From contig NC_015065.1 in assembly GCF_000178975.2 (NCBI RefSeq), forward strand, positions 186,001-250,000: DNA of 64,000 nucleotides, read 5' to 3'. This document shows, in pieces, positions 33,700 to 42,860 of this stretch (positions are counted from its first letter, which is position 1; each line of letters begins with the position of its first letter). This DNA is from Granulicella tundricola MP5ACTX9. Its GTDB lineage: Bacteria; Acidobacteriota; Terriglobia; Terriglobales; Acidobacteriaceae. A model generated the notes under the pieces. That model was not told the origin of the DNA. It saw only the letters and a list, made by a program, of their open reading frames with translations, and did not search any database. The position numbers and the translations under genes are program-made.

Positions 33700-34959
33700 T
33701 TGAAAGCTGTGGGCCGCACACATGGTGTTCGCCGGATCGATCTCTCCTCCGTCCAGCTCGCCTCCAGCGAGGTCGCCCGGGAGATCAACCGCGATATCGT
33801 CCTTGAGCTCATCCGTCTCCGTCAACCCGTCTCCCGCGTCGATCTCACCAAGCTCTCCGGCCTCCAGCCCAGCACCATAGGAGCCATCGTCGAGCAGTTG
33901 ATTGAAGAAGGCTGGGTCAGCCAAGGCGCAGTCGTCCAGGGCTCGCGCGGCCGCCCCTCCATCATGCTCGCCGTCAACGACGCCATCGTCACCTTCGCCC
34001 TGGACCTCCGGCCCGATAGAGCCATCCTCGCCGTCGTCGATCTCAGCGGCCGCTTTCTCTCCCGTGAAACCGTCATGACCGTCTCCGACGCTCAATCCAC
34101 CGTGGACCGCATCGTCAGGAAGATCACCTTCCTCCGCACCCGCCACGCAGACAAGTCCTTTGAAGGCATCGGCGTCTGCGTGCCCGGCCGCGTAGACCCT
34201 GCGACCCAGCGCATCCTGCTTGCGCCCAACCTCCAGTGGCACGCCTTTGACCTCAGAGCCGCGCTTGAAAAAGCAGCCAAGCTGACCGTCGAGATGGATA
34301 ACGACGCCAACGCCTGCCTGCTCTCAGAGTCCTGGAACGGCCACCTCGCAGGCGTGCGAGACGTTGTCCTCGTTGCCATCTCGGAGGGCATCGGCACGGC
34401 CATCCTCGCAGGCGGCCAGTTGCACTCCGGCTTCCAGGGTCTCGCCGGGGAGTTCGGTCACATCCCCATAGATCCCACCGGGCCCGTCTGCGGCTGCGGC
34501 CAGCGCGGCTGCTGGGAGATGCTCGCATCCTCCCGCGCCGCTCTCCATTACTACCGTGAGCTCTCCCCCCGCTCCCCCGTCATCGATATCTACCACTTGC
34601 TCCGCCTCACGGAAGAAGGAGATAAGCACGCCATCGCCGCCGTCACCCGCCAGGCCCAGGCGCTCGGCAAAGGTCTCCGCCTCATCACTGCGGCCCTCGC
34701 TCCGGAACTCATCCTCATCACGGGTGAGATCACCTCCTGCTGGCATCACTTCGGCCCCATCATCCAGGCGGAGCTTGAAGCCACCATGCTCGCCGGCCCG
34801 GCACCAAAACTTGCCACTGCGGGCGATGGAGAACTCGCCCGCCTCCAGGGCGCAGCCGCCGTGCTCCTGCAACGCCATGCCAGCTACCATCGCTCCACCC
34901 ACTCCCCACGCGCAGAGCGCAAAGTCCCGTCGAACGCCCTAGTCCCGTCGCCCGTTTGA
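33700..34959 (+). CDS. ROK-family transcriptional regulator (XylR-like)
   Basis: A 419-residue sugar-responsive repressor. N-terminal winged helix (about residues 20-75): REINRDIVLELIRLRQPVSR and LSGLQPSTIGAIVEQLIEEG. The ROK sugar-binding domain follows with VEMDNDANACLLSE, GLAGEFGHIPIDP and the zinc motif CGCGQRGCWE. The start is TTG with AAGGGGAG upstream. It lies just before the GH3 beta-xylosidase and 4 kb from xylA. Xylose as inducer and the TTCGGGAC box as operator are inferences. It is divergent from lysR; the gap between them contains TTATTTCACG / CACGAAATAAA arms. Confidence 0.9.
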   Translation: MKAVGRTHGVRRIDLSSVQLASSEVAREINRDIVLELIRLRQPVSRVDLTKLSGLQPSTIGAIVEQLIEEGWVSQGAVVQGSRGRPSIMLAVNDAIVTFALDLRPDRAILAVVDLSGRFLSRETVMTVSDAQSTVDRIVRKITFLRTRHADKSFEGIGVCVPGRVDPATQRILLAPNLQWHAFDLRAALEKAAKLTVEMDNDANACLLSESWNGHLAGVRDVVLVAISEGIGTAILAGGQLHSGFQGLAGEFGHIPIDPTGPVCGCGQRGCWEMLASSRAALHYYRELSPRSPVIDIYHLLRLTEEGDKHAIAAVTRQAQALGKGLRLITAALAPELILITGEITSCWHHFGPIIQAELEATMLAGPAPKLATAGDGELARLQGAAAVLLQRHASYHRSTHSPRAERKVPSNALVPSPV

Positions 34960-34971
34960 AGCCGTCTTTCC

Positions 34972-35001
34972 TTGACACACTCAAACGTGAAAAGATATTT
35001 T
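34972..35001 (+). promoter_or_regulatory. Promoter of the GH3 beta-xylosidase gene
   Basis: TTGACA at 34972-34977 and TATTTT at 34996-35001 with an 18-base spacer (GATATT at 16 is the alternative). It is 70-100 bases upstream of the ATG. The box at 35000-35010 overlaps its downstream edge, as expected for a repressor site. Confidence 0.6.
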
Positions 35002-35010
35002 CGGGACGCG
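35000..35010 (+). promoter_or_regulatory. Candidate ROK/XylR operator before GH3 gene
   Basis: TTCGGGACGCG directly after the -10 element. The same box with one change (TTCGGGACACG) lies at 39301-39311 in the xylA/TonB divergent promoter region. Its link to the adjacent ROK regulator is inference. Confidence 0.4.
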
Positions 35011-35071
35011 CAAGAAAACGACTCATCTACGTCTCAGCCTCACTCTCAGCATTAAGCAGGAGCTCTTCAGC

Positions 35072-37750
35072 ATGCGATTCATCTCAGCCGCCCTCATCCT
35101 CTTGGCCGCGACCGCCGCCTCCGCGCAAAATGGCCCCCAGAATAGCCATCAGGACGCAAAGCCTCTGCCCTATATGGACCCTGCTCTCACCACCCAGCAG
35201 CGTGTCGACGATCTCGTCTCCCGTATGACCCTTGAAGAGAAGGTCTCTCAGACCATCAACTCCGCGCCCGCCATCTCGCGCCTCAACGTCCCTGAGTACG
35301 ACTACTGGAGTGAAGGCCTCCACGGCATCGCACGCTCCGGCTACGCCACCATGTTCCCCCAGGCCATCGGCATGGCCGCCACTTGGGACGCGCCACTCCT
35401 TCAGCAGATTGGTGACGTCATCTCCATAGAAGCTCGCGCCAAGTTCAACGAAGCCATCCGCCACAATATCCACTCCATCTACTACGGTCTCACCATCTGG
35501 TCCCCCAACATCAACATCTTTCGCGATCCCCGCTGGGGCCGCGGCCAGGAGACCTACGGCGAAGACCCCTTCCTCACCGGCCGTCTTGGCGTAGCCTTCG
35601 TCAAAGGCATTCAGGGCCCGGACCCCAATTACTTCCGAGCCATCGCCACGCCAAAGCACTTCGCCGTCCACTCCGGCCCGGAGTCCACACGACACAGCGC
35701 CAACATCGAACCCACCCCGCACGACCTCCACGACACCTACCTCCCCGCCTTCCGCGCCACCATCACGGAAGCCCACGCAGACTCCATCATGTGCGCCTAT
35801 AACGCCGTCGAAGGCTCCCCCGCCTGCGCCTCCAAGCTCCTCCTTCAGGACACCCTCCGCCGCGACTGGGGCTTCAAGGGCTTCGTCACTTCGGACTGCG
35901 GAGCCATTGACGACTTCTACGCCACTGATTACCCCAGCCACCACACCTCTCCGGACAAGGAGGCCGCTGCAGCCGCAGGCATCAAGGCCGGCACTGACAG
36001 CAACTGCGGCCAGACCTACCTCACCCTAGGCAGCGCAGTAAAGAAAGGCCTCGTCACAGAGGCCGAAATCGACACCGCCCTCAAGCACCTCTTCACCGCT
36101 CGCTTCCAGCTCGGCCTCTTCGATCCCGCAGCCAAGGTCGCCTTCAACGCCATCCCTTTCTCAGAGGTCAACAGCCCCGCCCATCAGGCCCTCGCTCTCA
36201 AAGCAGCGGAAGAGTCCATCGTCCTTCTAAAGAATGACGCCCACACCCTCCCCTTTAAGCCCAGCGTCCGCACCATCGCCGTCATCGGACCCAGCGCCGC
36301 CACCCTCAACAACCTTGAAGGCAACTACAACGCCATCCCTCTCCATCCCGTCCTCCCGCTCGATGGCATCCTCACCCAGTTCAAGTCCTCCAAGGTCCTC
36401 TACGCCCAGGGTTCATCCTTCGCAGACGGCGTAGCCATCGCAGTCCCCCGCACCGTCTTTCACTTGGACATGACATCACCCGAGCAAGGCCTCAAAGCCG
36501 AGTACTTCGCCACGGACTCCTTCGACGGCACCCCCGTAGCCACCCGTATCGACAAGCAGATCGACTTCGACTGGAACTCCGCCAGCCCCATTCCAGGCGC
36601 ACCAGCGGAAGCCTTTGCCGTCCGCTGGTCCGGCACCATCGCCATGCAGGCCCCCGGCGCGTACGACTTCCAACTCCTCCTCACCCACTGCTACCCCTGC
36701 AACGATCACGAGCGCTTCGACGTCTACCTCGACGGCAAATCCGTAGGAGACTTCGCAGCCGCCAATAACGAGTACCGCCCCATCGGCAAGTTCACCCTCA
36801 ACCTTCCCGATACCGCACGCCACGCCCTCCGGGTCGAGTACCGCCACAAGGCCCACCTCTTCGGCGCCGGCATCACCCTCGCCTGGGTCCCCAAACCCGG
36901 CGCTCTCCTGCCGGAGGCCGTAGCCGCAGCCAAAAAGGCAGATGTAGTCGTAGCCTTCCTCGGCCTATCGCCAGAGCTTGAAGGCGAAGAGATGCCCATT
37001 CACATCGAAGGCTTCGCCGGCGGAGACCGTACCGACATCAAGCTTCCCGCAGCCCAGCAGCAGATGCTGGAGGCCGTCGCGGCCACCGGCAAGCCACTCG
37101 TCGTCGTCCTCCTCAACGGCAGCGCGTTGGCCGTCAACTGGGCGAACGATCACGCCGCCGCCATACTGGAAGCCTGGTACCCTGGCCAGGCCGGAGGCAC
37201 CGCCATCGCGGAGACCCTCGCAGGCAAAAACAACCCCGCCGGCCGCCTTCCCGTCACCTTTTACTCCAGCATCGACCAGATACCCGCCTTCGACGACTAC
37301 AGCATGGCCAACCGAACCTACCGCTACTCCAAAGCCAAGCCTCTCTTCGAGTTCGGCTATGGCCTCAGCTACACCACCTTCACCTACTCCAACATCAAGC
37401 TCTCTACGCAAACCCTCCACGCAGGCGACCCCCTCACGGTCGAAGCCGACGTCAGGAACACTGGGCGTGTCGCAGGCGACGAAGTAGCGGAACTCTACCT
37501 CACCCCGCCCCACACCGCAGTCTCCCCCCAACGTGCCCTCAGCGCCTTCACCCGTGTCCACCTGGCACCCGGCGAACTTCGCCACGTCACCTTCACCCTG
37601 GACCCCCGCACCCTCTCTCAGGTCGACGAAAAGGGCGCTCGAGCTGTCACACCCGGAAACTACACCCTCTCCGTCTCCGGCACCCAACCAACCTCGCAAA
37701 CGCCAGCTATCCCTTTCACCATCAATGGCATACAGCCTCTCCCACACTAA
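35072..37750 (+). CDS. GH3 beta-glycosidase with PA14 insert, probable beta-xylosidase
   Basis: An 892-residue exported glycosidase (signal peptide residues 1-19, cut near ASAQ). GH3 N-domain: WSEGLHGIARSG, FRDPRWGRGQETYGEDP, TPKHFAVHSGPE and the nucleophile Asp275 in FKGFVTSDCGAIDDFYA. GH3 C-domain: EESIVLLKNDAHTLPF then a PA14-like beta insert at about 470-610 (LKAEYFATDSFDGTPV). After it come GLSPELEGEEM, VVLLNGSALAVNWA, PLFEFGYGLSYTTF and a fibronectin III-like tail. Members with this layout act on xylo-oligosaccharides; the flanking ROK, xylA and TonB genes support that. Beta-glucosidase activity is the alternative. Confidence 0.93.
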   Translation: MRFISAALILLAATAASAQNGPQNSHQDAKPLPYMDPALTTQQRVDDLVSRMTLEEKVSQTINSAPAISRLNVPEYDYWSEGLHGIARSGYATMFPQAIGMAATWDAPLLQQIGDVISIEARAKFNEAIRHNIHSIYYGLTIWSPNINIFRDPRWGRGQETYGEDPFLTGRLGVAFVKGIQGPDPNYFRAIATPKHFAVHSGPESTRHSANIEPTPHDLHDTYLPAFRATITEAHADSIMCAYNAVEGSPACASKLLLQDTLRRDWGFKGFVTSDCGAIDDFYATDYPSHHTSPDKEAAAAAGIKAGTDSNCGQTYLTLGSAVKKGLVTEAEIDTALKHLFTARFQLGLFDPAAKVAFNAIPFSEVNSPAHQALALKAAEESIVLLKNDAHTLPFKPSVRTIAVIGPSAATLNNLEGNYNAIPLHPVLPLDGILTQFKSSKVLYAQGSSFADGVAIAVPRTVFHLDMTSPEQGLKAEYFATDSFDGTPVATRIDKQIDFDWNSASPIPGAPAEAFAVRWSGTIAMQAPGAYDFQLLLTHCYPCNDHERFDVYLDGKSVGDFAAANNEYRPIGKFTLNLPDTARHALRVEYRHKAHLFGAGITLAWVPKPGALLPEAVAAAKKADVVVAFLGLSPELEGEEMPIHIEGFAGGDRTDIKLPAAQQQMLEAVAATGKPLVVVLLNGSALAVNWANDHAAAILEAWYPGQAGGTAIAETLAGKNNPAGRLPVTFYSSIDQIPAFDDYSMANRTYRYSKAKPLFEFGYGLSYTTFTYSNIKLSTQTLHAGDPLTVEADVRNTGRVAGDEVAELYLTPPHTAVSPQRALSAFTRVHLAPGELRHVTFTLDPRTLSQVDEKGARAVTPGNYTLSVSGTQPTSQTPAIPFTINGIQPLPH

Positions 37751-37751
37751 A

Positions 37752-37777
37752 GGACGCACTCATTGACGAGTGCGTCC
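37752..37777 (+). terminator. Hairpin after the GH3 gene
   Basis: Perfect 10-bp stem GGACGCACTC / GAGTGCGTCC with a 6-base loop, 1 base after the stop codon. No T-run follows, so it is a weak or Rho-assisted terminator, or a 3'-end stabiliser. Confidence 0.5.
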
Positions 37778-37802
37778 CATGGTGAGCTCAAGTTGTCTGC
37801 AA

Positions 37803-37856
37803 TGAAGACTTTGCAGGAGATGTCCAGACCTAAAGCATCTGTTTTGAAGACTTTGC
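37803..37856 (+). repeat. Short direct repeat downstream of the GH3 gene
   Basis: TGAAGACTTTGC occurs at 37803-37814 and again at 37845-37856, 42 bases apart, between the convergent GH3 and xylA genes. A G-rich run with possible pairing GGGAGGG / CCCTCCC follows at 37869-37889, at the xylA 3' end. Confidence 0.4.
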
Positions 37857-37888
37857 GAGATTTGACGGGGGAGGGGGGGGTACCCTCC

Positions 37889-39211
37889 CTACAAACTCCG
37901 CATCAACAGATTCTCAATCTGCTCCTGCCGCCCCGACCTCGGCTTCGGATCGATCCCCTCAGCCTCCGCCTTGGCCGCAATCGCCTCCAGCGGCATACTC
38001 CCGTTCAGCATCGCCTGCGCCTCCGGCGTCTGCCATCCCGCATACCGCTTGGCGACCACCTGGTCATACTTCCCTGCCTCGATCAGACCCGCCGCCAGCA
38101 GGAACCCACGCGCGCATAGGTCCACCCCCCCCACATGCGCCGCCACCACATCCTCCCCCTCAAACGACTGCCGCCTTACCTTCGCGTCGAAGTTGCATCC
38201 GCCCTTACCCAACCCGCCAGCCTTGATGACGTGATACATCGACATCGTCATGCTCTGCAAGTCGTTTGGGAACTGGTCCGTATCCCACCCAAGCAAGGGA
38301 TCGCCCCGGTTGATATCCAGAGACCCCAGTATCCCCAGGCTGGCCGCCGTGGCAATCTCATGCTCGAACGTATGTCCCGCCAGCAGAGCATGGTTCGCCT
38401 CCAGGTTCACCCGGACCTCGTTCTCCAGCCCGAACTGCTTCAGGAACCCATACACGGTAGCCGTGTCGAAGTCATACTGGTGCGCCGTCGGCTCCTTCGG
38501 CTTGGGCTCCACCAGGATCTGTCCTTCAAAGCCGATCTTGTGCTTGTACTCCACCACCAGCGTCAGGAACCGCCCCAGTTGCTGGATCTCCTGCTTCAGG
38601 TCCGTATTCAGCAGCGTCTCGTAACCCTCACGCCCACCCCAAAGCACATAGTTCGCCCCCCCCAGCGCCTTGGTCACATCCATGCAATGCTTGACGGTCG
38701 TCGCGCTATACGCAAAGATCTCCGGGTCAGGATTGGTAGCCGCCCCCGCCATAAAACGCGGATGCGAAAACAAATTCGCCGTGCACCAAAGCAGCTTCGC
38801 CTTGCTCCCTTCCATCTTCCGGCCCAGGTACTCCGCCATCTCATGAAAGTTCGCCAGCGACTCCTTCAGTGAGTCGCCCTCCGGCGCAATATCCCGATCG
38901 TGAAACGTATAGAACGGCAGGTCCAGCACTCGGAACAGATCGAACGCCGCATCCGCCTTCGCCTTCGCCGCGGCCATCGGATCGCCGCCCGCCATCCATG
39001 GCCGGTGGATCGTAGCCGCCCCAAACGGATCGCTTCCATTCATCGCCAGGCTATGCCAGTACGCCACCGCAAACCGCAGATGCTCGCTAAGAGGCTTGCC
39101 CGACACCACCCGGTCTGCGTCATACCAGCGATAAGCCAACTCATTCTCACTCGCCTCGCCCTCAAAGCGAACTGTTGGCAGATCCTCAAAAATAGTCTTC
39201 GTCACAAACAT
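37889..39211 (-). CDS. xylA: Xylose isomerase
   Basis: A 440-residue metal-dependent isomerase converting D-xylose to D-xylulose. Active-site and metal motifs: FYTFHDRDIAPEG (catalytic His), LWGGREGYETLL, ILVEPKPKEPTAHQYD, NLEANHALLAGHTFEHEI and LDINRGDPLLGWDTDQFP. GGAGG lies just before the ATG. Length matches the long class II enzymes (about 440). It converges on the GH3 gene and diverges from the TonB receptor. The product goes to XylB, encoded at 27413-28900. Confidence 0.96.
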   Translation of the reverse strand: MFVTKTIFEDLPTVRFEGEASENELAYRWYDADRVVSGKPLSEHLRFAVAYWHSLAMNGSDPFGAATIHRPWMAGGDPMAAAKAKADAAFDLFRVLDLPFYTFHDRDIAPEGDSLKESLANFHEMAEYLGRKMEGSKAKLLWCTANLFSHPRFMAGAATNPDPEIFAYSATTVKHCMDVTKALGGANYVLWGGREGYETLLNTDLKQEIQQLGRFLTLVVEYKHKIGFEGQILVEPKPKEPTAHQYDFDTATVYGFLKQFGLENEVRVNLEANHALLAGHTFEHEIATAASLGILGSLDINRGDPLLGWDTDQFPNDLQSMTMSMYHVIKAGGLGKGGCNFDAKVRRQSFEGEDVVAAHVGGVDLCARGFLLAAGLIEAGKYDQVVAKRYAGWQTPEAQAMLNGSMPLEAIAAKAEAEGIDPKPRSGRQEQIENLLMRSL

Positions 39212-39300
39212 CCTCCTGGTGAAAGCTAGCTGCTAACCGCCGGGCGACCCCGCATCCCGGCCGATTGTCTCGAACAAGTCTACTGGAAAGCAAAACTTTA

Positions 39301-39311
39301 TTCGGGACACG
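39301..39311. promoter_or_regulatory. Candidate ROK/XylR operator in xylA promoter region
   Basis: TTCGGGACACG in the 256-base gap between divergent xylA and the TonB receptor; 10 of 11 bases match the box before the GH3 gene. On the minus strand it lies just after a plausible -35/-10 pair for xylA (TTGAGA with TTTATC). It is flanked by TTTAT and ATAAA arms. Confidence 0.4.
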
Positions 39312-39390
39312 AGATAAATACCGCCCTGACCAATCTCAATCCAGCTTTCACCAGCGAATCGACGGACACGGCATGATTTGAGGATCGGCG

Positions 39391-39420
39391 TTGACAGTTA
39401 GGAGTCGCAGCTAATAGAGT
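39391..39420 (+). promoter_or_regulatory. Possible promoter of TonB receptor gene
   Basis: TTGACA at 39391-39396 and TAGAGT at 39415-39420 with an 18-base spacer, about 50 bases before the ATG at 39468. The -10 element is only a moderate match. Confidence 0.35.
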
Positions 39421-39467
39421 TCCCGGCGAAACAATATTTCATTAGAAAACTGCATGAGGCTTCCCCC

Positions 39468-42400
39468 ATGTCCCTCCGCGCCTCCAGACTCGCTCTCCTC
39501 CCCGTCTCATTCCTCACACTCGCCATGATCGCCGGGAGCGCACTGGGACAACTCTCCACCACCGCGACGATCAGCGGAACAGTCACCGACGCAACGGGTG
39601 CCGTAGTACCGGACGCGGACATCCTCATCACCTCCACCGACACGCGCGTGACGACCTCCCGCAAATCCACCAGCGATGGAACCTTCGTCGTCCCTGGCTT
39701 GACCGTGGGAACCTACAGCATCACAGTCACCAAGACCGGCTTCGGCAACTACACCGCCACCGGCATCATCCTGCATCCCGCCGTCACCTCCACCGTCAAT
39801 GCAGGCCTCACCGTCGGTTCAACCAACACGTCCGTGGAGGTCTCAGCGGTCGCTTCCCTCGTCGAGACCTCCACCGCTGAGAACAGCAACTCGGTGGACG
39901 CCGCACAGGTCAATACGCTGCCCATCAACGGCCGTAACTACCAGGGCCTCGCAACCATGATGCCCGGCGCGCAGAACACCTCCGCCGGCACCGCCCTGAC
40001 CACCGGTGGTCGATCCACCAACAACGTCCTCTCCGTCAACGGCATGCAGCAGAACAAGACCTTCTACGCGCTGGACGGTGTCTGGAACGAGAACACCGGC
40101 AATATGAACCAGACCTCAGTCGTGCCCAACCCGGACTCGCTCGGTGAGGTCCGCGTCCTCCAGAACAATTACAGTGCCCGTTACTCCCTCATGGGCTCGT
40201 CGGTCGTCCTGCTCTCCACCAAGAGCGGCACCCGGGACTTCCACGGCACCGCCTGGGAGTTCATCCGCAACGAAGACCTCAACGCCAAACCCTTTTTCTC
40301 CACCGCCATCCTGCCCTACAAACAAAACATCTTCGGCTATAACATCGGCGGCCCGGTCTTCATCCCGAAGGTCTACAACCGCGACCGCAACAAGACCTTC
40401 TTCTTCTTCTCCGAGCAGTTCGTCATTCTGCACCAGACCCCCACAGGCGCGATCACGGGCATCACCCCCACGGACAACCAGCGGGCAGGCATCTTCGGCA
40501 CTCCAATTACAAACCCCGCCACCGGCAAGCTCTTCCCTCAAAACACCGCTGGCCAATACGTCATTCCAGCCGCCACCATCAACACCAACTCCACTGCCTT
40601 TGTTAACGCGCTCTATCCGCACGCAAACTATTCAAGCGGAAGTCTGAATTACATCAACACAGTCCCGCAGGTCACCAACCAGCGCGACGACGAGATCAAA
40701 ATCGATCACGACTTCTCATCTAAATTCCACCTCCTCGCCGAATACCTGGACGAGTATCAGAAGTACCAGCAGAACAGCCTTTCCGGCGCACAATCCGGTG
40801 AAGTCTACAGCACCAACGGCGAGACCGACTTTACCCACAACAAACTCGCACAGGTCTCGCTCTCCCAAGTCCTCACCCCGAATCTGGTCAACACCACCAA
40901 CGTCGCAATGAATATCTTCGATCTTGACCTGAACCTCACAGGCACAGCCCTCAACACTCAGGTGCCGGGCTTCAACCCCTCCCTGCCCTTCGCGGGTTAC
41001 ATCTCCAATCGCATCCCTCTTGTCACCTTCTCCGGCGGCATTGGACCCGAAGGCATTCCGGCCGCCCGCCCGTTGACCCATGCGGCTGACCTTGACGACA
41101 CCGTCGGCGACGACGTCAGCTATCTGCATGGACGGCACTTCATCCAGGGCGGCGTCACCATCGTCTTCAACACCAAGCGCCAGAACGTCTCCTCTGCTAC
41201 CAACGGCCAGTTCACCTTCACCGGCAGCACCACCACGCCCACCAAGGCAACCGATGCCACCACAACACAGAAGGCACAGGCCACGACTCTCGACGATGCC
41301 TTCGCCGACTTCCTGCTCGGTAGCGCCGCCACCTTTACCCAGACCAGCGGACAACCACGCGTGGCCGTCCATGGCATGGAGGTCTCTCCTTATCTTGAAG
41401 ACCGCTTCAAGCTCACCAAAACCGTAACCGTAACCGCCGGCCTCCGCGGATACTACATGCCCCTTCCATACGGTCCACCCAAGTTCGAGACTAACTTCAT
41501 TCCCACGTCCTACTCGCTGGCCGCGGCTCCAACCGTCGCCGCCAGCGGTGCGATTACCAATAGCGCAGCATCCTCCGCAAACCCACTCAATGGCCTCGTC
41601 ACCAACGGACCCGGCACCGGAGTACCGCAGAACTTCTCCGGCGCACATACGTGGTACGCCGGTCCCGTCTTCGGCCTTGCATGGGACGTCTTCGGAGACG
41701 GAAAGACCTCCTTCAAGGGCGGTTATGGCATCACCTTCACCCGCGTCTTTACCAATCAGGACTGCTCCTTCGCCTGCGCGGTCAACCCTCCGGCCATCCA
41801 GTCCGTCAGCCTCGTCAATCCAACATTCCCGGCAGTCGTTGGCACCGGCGCCGTCAGGCCCGCTACCATTGCAGCGGTCTCCGCAGCGGACCAGAACATC
41901 CAGGCGACACAGGTGCAGTCTTACTCCGCCGGGGTACAGCATGAGTTTCCGCACAACTTCATCGCCTCCGCCACGGGAGCCTCTTCTCAGGTACGCCATC
42001 TGCTTGGCACCTGGAACTACAATCAGTCCCTGCACACCGGCGTCTACGACTTCGACCCAAGCATCAACAGCGGCAGTGTGAGCCCCTACTACTACCAGCC
42101 CGCAGGCTTTGCCACTCCGGCACAATTCAGCCCCTACCCCGGCTATGCGGCGATCACCACATACACCTCGCGCCAAAACCAGAACTGGAACGCGCTGGAG
42201 CTGAGCCTGAAGCATCCCGTCACCAAGGGTCTCTTCGCAACCGTCGCCTATACCTACTCGCATGACCTCTCCACCTTCACCAGCGGCACCTACAGTGTCG
42301 TCGATCCCTACAACCCATCCCGCTACTACGGCAACGCTGAAGGTCTCGACTGCCGCCACTCCATGGGCATCACCCTCATCTACGACCTGCCCATCTTCGA

Positions 42401-42860
42401 GAACTCCAGCGGCCTCTCCCACAAGCTTCTGGGTGGTTGGAAGTTCTCAGACATCACCACCCTCCGCAGCGGCACAGCTCTGACCCCCGGTCTAAGCGTA
42501 GCCACCCAAGGCAACGCCGTTCGCCCGGACAAAGTTGTAGGTACCAGCATCGTCGGTCCACACATCAAGGCACAGTGGTTCAACACCGCAGCTTACGTCA
42601 GGCCTGCCAATGGCTTCTACGGCAACGCCGCCACCGGCAGCGTACGCGGCCCGGGCCTCGTCGACTTCGACATGGCCCTCTACAAGGAATTTCACTACAA
42701 CGAAACCACGTACTTCGAGTTCCGCGCCGAGTCCTTCAACACCTTCAACCACACCAACTTCACCACCATTAATACGACCTTCGGGGCCTCAGCCTTCGGC
42801 CAAGCCACCAACGCAGCCGACCCCCGTATCCTGGAGTTCGCAGGCCGCGTTCACTTCTAA
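39468..42860 (+). CDS. Oar-like TonB-dependent receptor
   Basis: A 1,130-residue outer-membrane receptor of the large acidobacterial class. Signal peptide at residues 1-27, then a carboxypeptidase-regulatory-like/Cna-B domain (about 30-115: ISGTVTDATGAVVPDADILI ... GTYSITVTKTGF). A plug-like region follows (LPINGRNYQGLATMMPGAQ, TFYALDGVWNENTG) and then a long beta-barrel ending with an aromatic residue (GRVHF). It is divergent from xylA and shares its promoter region with a candidate xylose box. Uptake of xylo-oligosaccharides is inferred. Many family members have no known substrate. Confidence 0.92.
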   Translation: MSLRASRLALLPVSFLTLAMIAGSALGQLSTTATISGTVTDATGAVVPDADILITSTDTRVTTSRKSTSDGTFVVPGLTVGTYSITVTKTGFGNYTATGIILHPAVTSTVNAGLTVGSTNTSVEVSAVASLVETSTAENSNSVDAAQVNTLPINGRNYQGLATMMPGAQNTSAGTALTTGGRSTNNVLSVNGMQQNKTFYALDGVWNENTGNMNQTSVVPNPDSLGEVRVLQNNYSARYSLMGSSVVLLSTKSGTRDFHGTAWEFIRNEDLNAKPFFSTAILPYKQNIFGYNIGGPVFIPKVYNRDRNKTFFFFSEQFVILHQTPTGAITGITPTDNQRAGIFGTPITNPATGKLFPQNTAGQYVIPAATINTNSTAFVNALYPHANYSSGSLNYINTVPQVTNQRDDEIKIDHDFSSKFHLLAEYLDEYQKYQQNSLSGAQSGEVYSTNGETDFTHNKLAQVSLSQVLTPNLVNTTNVAMNIFDLDLNLTGTALNTQVPGFNPSLPFAGYISNRIPLVTFSGGIGPEGIPAARPLTHAADLDDTVGDDVSYLHGRHFIQGGVTIVFNTKRQNVSSATNGQFTFTGSTTTPTKATDATTTQKAQATTLDDAFADFLLGSAATFTQTSGQPRVAVHGMEVSPYLEDRFKLTKTVTVTAGLRGYYMPLPYGPPKFETNFIPTSYSLAAAPTVAASGAITNSAASSANPLNGLVTNGPGTGVPQNFSGAHTWYAGPVFGLAWDVFGDGKTSFKGGYGITFTRVFTNQDCSFACAVNPPAIQSVSLVNPTFPAVVGTGAVRPATIAAVSAADQNIQATQVQSYSAGVQHEFPHNFIASATGASSQVRHLLGTWNYNQSLHTGVYDFDPSINSGSVSPYYYQPAGFATPAQFSPYPGYAAITTYTSRQNQNWNALELSLKHPVTKGLFATVAYTYSHDLSTFTSGTYSVVDPYNPSRYYGNAEGLDCRHSMGITLIYDLPIFENSSGLSHKLLGGWKFSDITTLRSGTALTPGLSVATQGNAVRPDKVVGTSIVGPHIKAQWFNTAAYVRPANGFYGNAATGSVRGPGLVDFDMALYKEFHYNETTYFEFRAESFNTFNHTNFTTINTTFGASAFGQATNAADPRILEFAGRVHF

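Noticed and set aside
37869-37889. G-rich run as a possible G-quadruplex
   Set aside because: Only two long G runs with a single interrupting A are present; a GGGAGGG/CCCTCCC stem explains it as well, so no separate claim is made.
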